Positions 1 through 6,200 of a DNA stretch of 8,206 bases are shown piece after piece. Position 1 is the stretch's first letter; every line of letters starts with the position of its first letter. The position numbers were made by a program, and so were the translations under genes. Below the pieces are notes generated by a model that saw only the letters and a list, made by a program, of their open reading frames with translations, made no database searches and was not told the origin of the DNA. Source of the DNA: Caldithrix sp. (lineage in GTDB: Bacteria; KSB1; UBA2214; DYKH01); the NCBI GenBank assembly GCA_020722685.1, contig DYKH01000208.1:1-8206 (forward strand), read 5' to 3'.

Positions 1-68
1 CCCTGTGGGGCGCCGAGTTGCTCGAGGATGTGGTAGCGTCCGAGAGATTGACCGAGGAGGCTGGACAT
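1..68 (-). CDS. Ser/Thr protein kinase, N-terminal fragment (runs off the left edge)
   Basis: Only the first 22 codons are in the window. They read MSSLLGQSLGRY followed by HILEQLGAPQ. The pattern LGxxLGRYxILExLG is the usual opening of bacterial Hanks-type (PknB-like) kinases, where the tract just before and within the ATP-binding glycine loop begins. The start is supported by an AGGAG Shine-Dalgarno (in plus-strand 75-80) six bases before the ATG. The expected GEGGM-type loop instead reads G-A-P-Q-G as far as the edge, so the loop may be unusual. The gene follows the FHA-protein gene by 160 bases on the same strand. FHA domains bind phosphothreonine, so the pair could form a phospho-signalling module for the secretion system (inference). 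No catalytic residues are visible, so kinase identity rests on the N-terminal signature and context. Confidence 0.66.
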   Translation of the reverse strand, partial: MSSLLGQSLGRYHILEQLGAPQ

Positions 69-228
69 GATATGCTCCTATGGGGTTGAGCGGGGTTCTA
101 TTTGGAAGTGCCGGTGGGTAGTGGCAAGCAGTGACATTCAGCTTTAGTTGGCAGCCAATTGTTCCTGGAGTTGTACCTCCACAAGTTTGCGGCTGTTTTA
201 ACAAAACTTTGGCAAGCTGGGCAGATAG
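69..228. other. Intergenic spacer between FHA gene and kinase gene
   Basis: I find no convincing gene, terminator or promoter in these 160 bases. The only structures are weak short hairpins, such as a five-base TGGAG/CTCCA stem read on the minus strand. A minus-strand open frame from position 298 down to 98 overlaps the FHA gene out of frame and has no ribosome binding site, so it is not called. The kinase ribosome binding site lies at the low-coordinate end. Confidence 0.5.
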
Positions 229-831
229 CTACTTTTTTCCACGTACAAAAGTCAAGCGCGCCCCGTTGCGCCCGACTTCGAGGGTGTCCCCATCCCAAAG
301 CGGCTTGCGCTCCTTGGGCGGGAGGCGTTCGCCGTTGAGTTTGGTGCCGTTGACGCTGTTCAAGTCGGTCACATAGAAATGATCGCCTTCCTGCTCGATC
401 TGGGCGTGGCGGCGCGAGACGATCTTGGGGTCGCTTAGGAGAGGTGACAAATCTACATCCACGAAGATCCCGCTCTTTGGGTCGGTGCGCCCGATCAGGG
501 TCACCCGTCCTGCAACGGGGAATATCCCCCCGCCCTCGGCCCGCAAGAAAGCGCTGGCATCCGGCAAGGATTTTTCTTCCAGGCGTTCGTCGCTGAGCAG
601 GGTCAAAATGGCCCCGTGCAAAACCCCGGCGTCTGCCAGGTTGGCGTTGGCCGGCAACGGGCGCAGCCCATGTTCGGTTTTCAGACTTAGCACGTACGCG
701 AAACCGCGTTTCTGGCTCAAGCCCATCTTCTCGACCAGCGCCTCCGCCAGCATACGGCTAGGGACCTGCATCGGCAGGGCCAGGTCCAGTTTTTCGCGCC
801 CGGTTTCCAAGGTCACAGCCACATACGACAT
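229..831 (-). CDS. YukD/EsaB-type ubiquitin-like domain fused to FHA domain (type VII secretion accessory protein)
   Basis: This 200-residue soluble protein has two domains. Residues about 3-80 look like the ubiquitin-like fold of YukD/EsaB, which is also the N-terminal domain of EccD: alternating beta strands, a helix around 25-38 and the closing pattern L-A-D-A-G-V-L-H-G-A-I-L-T-L-L. Residues about 108-197 form an FHA phosphothreonine-binding domain with its signature residues intact: Gly114-Arg115, Ser139-Arg-Arg-His142 and Asn158-Ser-x-Asn161-Gly162-Thr163. A short charged linker joins them. No membrane segment or signal peptide is seen. The ATG is two bases after the stop of the upstream WXG100 gene, with GAGGA inside that gene's end, so the two are probably translationally coupled. 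In Firmicutes the FHA domains sit on EssC and YukD is a separate small protein; here both functions share one polypeptide and the ATPase has no FHA domain. A kinase gene lies downstream. Confidence 0.88.
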   Translation of the reverse strand: MSYVAVTLETGREKLDLALPMQVPSRMLAEALVEKMGLSQKRGFAYVLSLKTEHGLRPLPANANLADAGVLHGAILTLLSDERLEEKSLPDASAFLRAEGGGIFPVAGRVTLIGRTDPKSGIFVDVDLSPLLSDPKIVSRRHAQIEQEGDHFYVTDLNSVNGTKLNGERLPPKERKPLWDGDTLEVGRNGARLTFVRGKK

Positions 832-833
832 GG

Positions 834-1133
834 TCAGGTTCCTCTAAAAGTCGAAGTCCAGCGTTGGTCGCTCTCGTCCCAGGCTTCGGCCTGGCGGGAA
901 AGGGTCAGGCCGAGCGAAAGAAGTTCTTCGGCCATCTGGTTCAGGCGCTGGAGCAACAGACGGAATTCGCAAAAATATTCCTCTGAGACTTCCCCGCCTT
1001 GCCAGGCCATCTCCAGACGGTACTGTGCAGTCCGCAACGCATAGAGCTGGTCAGCCATGTCAAGATGGTTTTGCCAAAAGGTGCGAGTGGTCTGATAGAG
1101 ATGGTCGGGGTCAACGTGGATGGAGGTGGACAT
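834..1133 (-). CDS. WXG100-family (ESX) secreted protein, 99 aa
   Basis: The size and the central Trp44-Gln45-Gly46 turn between two long amphipathic helices match WXG100 proteins, the small helical-hairpin substrates of type VII secretion. After helix 2 the protein carries Trp85-Asp-Glu-Ser-Asp89, at the place where actinobacterial substrates carry the Tyr-x-x-x-Asp/Glu export signal. From about residue 33 on it aligns by eye with the N-terminal domain of the 345-residue protein in this locus, sharing LR-x-A-x-x-RL, AWQGGE, a spaced L-x-RL and W-x-x-x-D, so the two are probably paralogues. It starts 35 bases after the EspG-like gene with only a weak purine stretch before the ATG. Its stop is two bases from the next start. 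It could be secreted itself or act as the dimer partner of the larger protein. Confidence 0.88.
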   Translation of the reverse strand: MSTSIHVDPDHLYQTTRTFWQNHLDMADQLYALRTAQYRLEMAWQGGEVSEEYFCEFRLLLQRLNQMAEELLSLGLTLSRQAEAWDESDQRWTSTFRGT

Positions 1134-1168
1134 AATAACGGGGACTATCTTTCAGCCGGACAGTGAAC

Positions 1169-1969
1169 TCAAATCGCCATCCAGGTCTTTATCTGTTTGA
1201 AAATATCTTGAGACGATGCCGTTCGTATCTCGACCGTCTCCCAATTGTTTTGCGGCTCAACCGGCTTCAAAGACCATAAGGTCTCCTCTGATTGTAAAAG
1301 GGCAAAACCGTCAAAGTTGTCATTCTTGTGATCAATGAAAGAGACCGTGGTGTTGACCAGCGGCTTGACGAGGGACTGGGCTAATAGCTCGGCGACAGAT
1401 TTAGCTACCCCGCCTCCGGTTAGCAGTGTAACAGTTTTATCGAAATCACCTTTCTCGGCCGCCTCGCGTGCGTCACCCAAGGTCTCCATTTGAGTGGTGG
1501 CCGTCATACTGCCGGAAACTGTCGCCGAATCAATACCCAAGGTGGAAATCAATGCTTGGGCGAGGTCGCGCCTTTCTTCTACGGCAACGAATTGGTGAAT
1601 GAAGGTCATCGGGATGCTGTGGATAACGTTCATCTTGCGGGCGCTATGGAAGAATGTATTCTGTTCCAATTGATTTGGGCGGTTTTGCCCAACGATGATC
1701 GTGATATCTGGAAAAGCACAAACTCCAACGACCGAAAATGCCAGAGGCGACAATTCCATCCGTCCATCCGCACCACGGACGATGAAACCACGCGCGATCA
1801 GCGCTCTCTCAGCTAGACCCATGACCAGGTTGATCTGCTCACTTGTATACGCTTTTAAATCCTCATCTTCAAGTCCCAAAAATTTATTGGTTTTCAGGTA
1901 AGCCAGGATCACCATCAATTCTTCCTGGGACAATCCAATTGCGAGCGAGTTTCTCTTGTTGTTTGCCAT
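1169..1969 (-). CDS. EspG-like putative secretion chaperone, 266 aa
   Basis: I do not recognise this protein with certainty. It is soluble, has no signal peptide, and appears to contain two similar alpha/beta halves. In the first half, a helical section (14-60) is followed by GFIVRGADGRMELSP, a helix, then strands FPDITIIVG, FFHSARKMNVIHSIP and FIHQFVAVE, and a helix 133-144. In the second half, helix 187-201 is followed by NTTVSFIDHK, FDGFALLQS, TLWSLKPVE, WETVEIRTA and a final helix 252-264. This order resembles mycobacterial EspG, which has a similar length, an internal pseudo-twofold fold, and holds PE-PPE substrates for ESX export. The likeness is by pattern, not by a signature motif. 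The start is supported by AAGGA six bases upstream. It sits between the candidate effector and a WXG100 gene, which suits a chaperone. It could instead be an immunity or regulatory protein. Confidence 0.45.
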   Translation of the reverse strand: MANNKRNSLAIGLSQEELMVILAYLKTNKFLGLEDEDLKAYTSEQINLVMGLAERALIARGFIVRGADGRMELSPLAFSVVGVCAFPDITIIVGQNRPNQLEQNTFFHSARKMNVIHSIPMTFIHQFVAVEERRDLAQALISTLGIDSATVSGSMTATTQMETLGDAREAAEKGDFDKTVTLLTGGGVAKSVAELLAQSLVKPLVNTTVSFIDHKNDNFDGFALLQSEETLWSLKPVEPQNNWETVEIRTASSQDIFKQIKTWMAI

Positions 1970-2081
1970 GATCCATCCTTGTGCAATAACGCAATCGAAA
2001 AGTTACATCCTATTGCCAGAAGGAAGTTGAGAAATCACAGATTTTCCACCGGGCCGATTTTTGAGAAAACCTTTTTTCAAC

Positions 2082-2133
2082 GCGAATGCCCTGACGGACA
2101 CACATTTTGCGGATTTGGCGAATACCCTGACAG
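2082..2133. repeat. Two imperfect 16-base direct repeats at 36-base spacing
   Basis: The plus strand reads GCGAATGCCCTGACGG at 2082-2097 and GCGAATACCCTGACAG at 2118-2133, 14 of 16 bases identical. Each copy is followed, after 11 or 12 bases, by GCGGAT (2109-2114 and 2146-2151), so the repeated unit may be longer with a one-base length difference. With the palindrome at 2201-2221 this suggests a composite intergenic repeat element. Two imperfect copies are too few for a CRISPR array. Confidence 0.55.
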
Positions 2134-2200
2134 GTACGACGTGACGCGGATGTTTTGAAAAAGAAAATTCGCGAAATTCGCTCCCTCCGCCTCACACCTG

Positions 2201-2221
2201 CACTTGCACCAGGTGCAAGTG
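2201..2221. repeat. Perfect inverted repeat directly after the effector stop codon
   Basis: CACTTGCACC and GGTGCAAGTG are exact reverse complements (10 bases each) around a single A, forming a 21-base near-perfect palindrome. It touches the TAA stop of the 345-residue protein (2222-2224). As RNA it would form an eight-base stem with a five-base loop. There is no run of U after the stem in the direction of transcription, so it is not a classic intrinsic terminator. It could be an mRNA-end stabiliser, a protein-binding site, or the tip of a REP-like element. Confidence 0.7.
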
Positions 2222-3259
2222 TTAAAGTCTTTGGTTTTGTCCGGTAAAGAAATCATAGATACCAGAGTAGATGTTGTCCATGTTGGATGCCCTCTGCTCC
2301 GTTGTGTTCTGAACCCAATGGGCTGCATCGGTAAACCCGAAGTCATTCAGGTTATCAGCAACAAATTTCCCGGTGAATCTTTGATAATCGGGGTTGAGAG
2401 AGGCGAGGAAAGGATTGGCAAATGAAACTGTTGCAGAAACAGGCTTCTCGGTGAAAAAGTCGTAGATCGCATCGCCCATTTTTTCAGTAAAATCCCACTT
2501 TTCCAAATCCTCTTGTTTGCGAGCTGCCCAGTCATGATAGCCCACTAAATCTCCAATCCCAACCCCGATATTAACGAGTCCCAGACCTGCATTGTACAGC
2601 CCAATAACGGGAATCAGGTTAAGCCCGGTGTCTACTAGCTCGCTGCCAATCGCGCGTCCCCAGTCATCGTTATTGTGAATATCGTCCAGAACCCCGAAAC
2701 CGAATCCAATGAAAGGTATCATTTTTTTTACCGCAGGGCTTTTGATGATATGACCCAAATCGTCCATTTTGCCAACCCATCCAGCCCTCGGACTGCCGGC
2801 AAACTTATTCAGAAGGCGGCCGATGCTTTTATAACTGGTGTAAGGTAGTTTTCCTAAAGATTTCAGGCCATCCGCACTTCGACTGCCAATCTCCATCCAC
2901 CAACTGAACCAATTATAAGGATGGCTACCAATAGTACCTGACGACTTGTCCAATATCGAATCGCTCCCCTGACCGCCAGTGCTGTTTTGCCAAAACCTGT
3001 CTGCTTCCTGCCATTCATCTACTTCTTGGTTGACTTGTATTGACAATAGTTGAAGAGCGTCCACCTGATCGTCTAAGCGTTTTAGAAGGCCCCTCAGTTC
3101 ATTTTGGTAGGCGTCAGCCTCGCCGCCCTGCCAGGCAGTAGACAAACGCCCGGAGGCGCTGCGTAAGGTTGCAACCTTGGTCAGCATTTCCGCGCTGCGT
3201 TGATCTATTAGTCGCGCAATTTCTCTCACGCGTTCGGTTTCCATGTGAAGAGTAGCCAT
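2222..3259 (-). CDS. WXG100-domain effector candidate with glycine-rich hydrophobic C-terminal region, 345 aa
   Basis: Residues 1-95 are a WXG100 domain: two amphipathic helices around Trp43-Gln44-Gly45, then Trp83-Gln-Glu-Ala-Asp87, a Trp version of the YxxxD export motif. Residues 96-175 form a polar and aromatic linker. Residues 179-192 and 203-240 are hydrophobic and rich in spaced glycines (IPFIGFGFGV, then a stretch with GLNLIPVIGLYNAGLGL and IGVGIGDLVG), resembling the glycine-zipper segments of pore-forming LXG toxins such as streptococcal TelE. The tail holds two copies of an IYDFFT motif (265-270 and 334-339). No catalytic motif is apparent. A WXG100 domain fused to a variable C-terminus is the usual form of a type VII effector; a membrane-active role is inferred. 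The start follows the ATPase stop by 28 bases with AAAAGG about nine bases upstream. No small immunity gene lies beside it. Confidence 0.75.
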   Translation of the reverse strand: MATLHMETERVREIARLIDQRSAEMLTKVATLRSASGRLSTAWQGGEADAYQNELRGLLKRLDDQVDALQLLSIQVNQEVDEWQEADRFWQNSTGGQGSDSILDKSSGTIGSHPYNWFSWWMEIGSRSADGLKSLGKLPYTSYKSIGRLLNKFAGSPRAGWVGKMDDLGHIIKSPAVKKMIPFIGFGFGVLDDIHNNDDWGRAIGSELVDTGLNLIPVIGLYNAGLGLVNIGVGIGDLVGYHDWAARKQEDLEKWDFTEKMGDAIYDFFTEKPVSATVSFANPFLASLNPDYQRFTGKFVADNLNDFGFTDAAHWVQNTTEQRASNMDNIYSGIYDFFTGQNQRL

Positions 3260-3287
3260 AAGCCAGGGCCTTTTCGAAATTCAGCAT

Positions 3288-6200
3288 CTAGCCGGGGCAG
3301 TCACCCATGAGTGGCGTTTGGACCAGCATTGGTCTGCCTTTATTGATGAAGAAACCCCGCCCGCGCGGGAGTTCCAAACGGCGTTGTTCGATAGAGATTT
3401 GCGCCCCGAGCCAGTCCATTTCGGTGATGTCTTTGGATAGGACCAGGCCGGTGCGGTTCTGGCGTAAATATTTCAAGAATGCGGATGCTAATTGCATTCG
3501 CAACTCATCCAATGCGCCGGTCGCCATGATGACCACGTCACCGGCAGACTCGATGGAAAACGCTAAGTTGTTCAGCGCGGCGGCCAGAGTTTCCTTCCCT
3601 GGCTGGAAGACAAAACCAAGATCATCTACCAATAACAGAAGCCGTTTCCCTTCCACAGCCGGTTTGCCGGAGTTCCAGGCTTCGGTAATTACTTTGCAAT
3701 TTTCGACGATTTCACCTGTCGTTCTAAGTACCTTTAGGCGAGGATCTTGCAGGCCCATTTCGACCAATGGGCTGCGCCTGAATACGAAAGCGCGGACTTC
3801 CCAGTTTTCCGGATCTGAGTGAAGTACGCTTGAGGCTGCTACTGCCAGGAAATTGCTTTTGCCGCTCTCACGCGGACCGAGGATCAGCCAGGATGGGCTG
3901 GCTTCCAGAATATCGGGGGCCACTTGCTCCAGGGTTTCGTAAGAGCGGCCTACGGATATCAATGCTTTGCCGGGTTTGAGTGCTGGTTTCAAATCAGCCA
4001 GGAATTTCGACAGCGGGATGCAGTCCGGTAAGGTCTCTATTCGCGCAGGCTGTTCACCTTTCCATGTTTGTTTCATCTGTCCAATTAAATCAATCAAACC
4101 TGCGGGAGGTTGAACCGTTTGGGTTTCATAGGGGGGGCCATCTACCCAATAACCACGCCCGGGCACCGATTTTAGTGGATTTACCCTTTTACCCACGATA
4201 TCAATGTATTCGTCATCGCTTGCGAGTTTCAAGACCAGCCGGCGCGAGATCAGGTTACGAATCGACATGGGCAATTCTGGCCCCCCCCGATTTGTTGTAA
4301 CGATCAAATGAATATTGGCGGCCATCCCATCGCTAACGATTCGGGATAACTTTTGGATGTCATCTGCAAACGACGCCTGGAGTTCCTTGAAATTATTGAT
4401 AACCACGACGAGGGCAGGATGGTTGGGGCCTCTCTCGCGCGAGCCGGAAATTCGCCGGGCGGTGCGCTGTTGTAGTTGCGCATCCAAGAAATTCAGTAGG
4501 CGAACGAGACGTTCCTTTGACTCGCTTGACTCGATCCGGGGTCGGATAACCGAGCCTGTATGCGGCAGGTCTTCGAATACCTTCAAATTACCTGCGCCCA
4601 ATTCGAGCATATAGAATTGCAGTTGCTCGGGAGTGTGGGTCAGGGCCAATGACATGATCAACGAAGCCAGACTGGCGTCCCTGCCACTTCCGGGAGCGCC
4701 AACGATCCATAAATGCCCATCCCGGTCTTCGAAATCCACCTGGAGCAATTCCTGACGGCACTCTTGCGGCATATCCAATGCTCCCCAACACGCAATCAAG
4801 CGCTCCGGCTTGACATCTTTGCGCCATTTGCCTGCCTGGAAACTGAGCTGCACACCTGCGTCTGCAAGCACATCTTCCAAAGAGATAAATTGAGGCAGAG
4901 GATCGAGGTAAATACGCTTGGCCGACTTCAAATGCAAATCTGTTGCAGCTTGCTGTAAAAGACTGATCAGAAAGGTTTCTTCGTTTGGGGGAGTAGCTTC
5001 TTCAGCTTCGGGTTCGGCTGCAACACCCTGGCGGGTTTTGTGATAATACCTGGTGTAACCACCATCAGCTTCGACTTCGTAGATTGTGAATTCACCGGCA
5101 TCCGTTGACGATGCGGATTGCATTGGAAAACCCCCGTAGCCAGCCTGGAATTCGACAATATCGCCGCGCAGTCCGCGCAAGTAACCTTGCCCGGCGCGAG
5201 TGGGGTTCGAAAGGGTACGCTCGATGATAGCTAACTCTTCGGGTTTGGCAACCTTGAGCGCAACCCGCCAGCCGACGTTGTTAAGCAGTTTCTCGACTTC
5301 GGAATTGACATCCTGATTGGCAAGGATCAGATACATCCCCAAGGAACGACCCTGGCGCACTAAGAGGTCAAGGGTCTCGCGCAGGCGGGGAAAATCCGCC
5401 AGCCCACGCGCAAATTCATCCAATAACAGGATGAGGTGTGGCAGGGGATTGTCAGAACGAGCGCGGTTATACGCCCAAATATTTTGCACCCGAGCCACGG
5501 CAAATTCTTCCTGGCGGCGTTTGATTTCGTTTTCAACCGAATCGAGGCCTCGCTCCACCAACTCGGGACTAAGATTCGTAACAACCCCGTTGACATGAGG
5601 GAGACCTTCGAAAACACTGAATGCCGCACCCCCTTTGAAATCCATAAAGAAGAAATTAAGCTGGGTGGGCGGGTAACGTATTGCAGCTCCTAAAACCAGC
5701 GATTTCATAAATTCGCTTTTGCCGCCGCCGGTAGTGCCAATTAGAATAGTATGGTAGGCAGCATCCCCGCCGAAATGGTCCCCATCAGGAAGTAAATTGA
5801 TCATTGCAAGGTCTAATTGATTTTGCCGGGCCGAAACGCCTATCGGGAATCGAAGCAAGTCCTTATCTTCGATGCGAGCAGACCAGCGGGCTTTTATCGC
5901 ATCCAAAGATAAGCCATCTATCCCCAACACCTCAGTAAGTCGAACACTTTCGGGTAATGGGACCCGGGTTTCACTGCCAGCCACATCCATCCCGGCTAAA
6001 GCCCGGGCAATCTGCTCACAGTCTTCTGACGAGGCCACTTCGTATTGGCCGGAGATTTCTCCACTTTTTGTCCATGTGTCGACAAATTTGAATTTTGCGT
6101 TATCGTGGATTTCAACTATGGAGTGACATTCCGGAGGCCAATTTCGCCCGCCAACAAAAACGAGGTATATCTGGACATCGTAGCCTGATTCCGCTAATCT

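Larger units (their letters stand above)
1970..2221. other. 252-base spacer between effector and EspG-like gene
   Basis: This is the longest gap inside the locus and I see no gene in it. It carries the 21-base palindrome against the effector stop codon, two imperfect repeats about 36 bases apart, and short GCGAATT-type sequences (2171-2181 is GCGAA-A-TTCGC). Minus-strand open frames crossing it have no ribosome binding site and run in repeat-derived, Arg-rich sequence. No clear -35/-10 pair precedes the EspG-like gene, so it is uncertain whether the downstream genes have their own promoter. The composition looks like an inserted dispersed repeat rather than former coding sequence. Confidence 0.5.

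Noticed and set aside
98..298. 66-codon minus-strand frame with Cys pairs (CPAC, CHC)
   Set aside because: It overlaps the end of the FHA gene out of frame and has no ribosome site; the cysteine spacing alone is weak evidence.
1970..2060. Separate promoter for the EspG-like gene
   Set aside because: TTGAAA and TAGGAT-like hexamers occur but no pair has good matches at 16-18 base spacing.
2082..2153. CRISPR-like spacing of about 36 bases
   Set aside because: Only two imperfect copies, units differ in length, and no cas gene is nearby.
2201..2221. Intrinsic terminator after the effector gene
   Set aside because: The stem is good but no uridine tract follows in the transcribed direction, so it is kept only as an inverted repeat.
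2010..2346. Minus-strand frames crossing the spacer and the end of the effector gene
   Set aside because: They are Arg/Cys-rich translations of repeat sequence and of the effector gene in another frame, with no start signals.
3307..3822. 171-codon open frame on the plus strand
   Set aside because: It lies antisense to the D3 region of the ATPase, has no ribosome site and reads as Ser/Arg-rich shadow sequence without family motifs.
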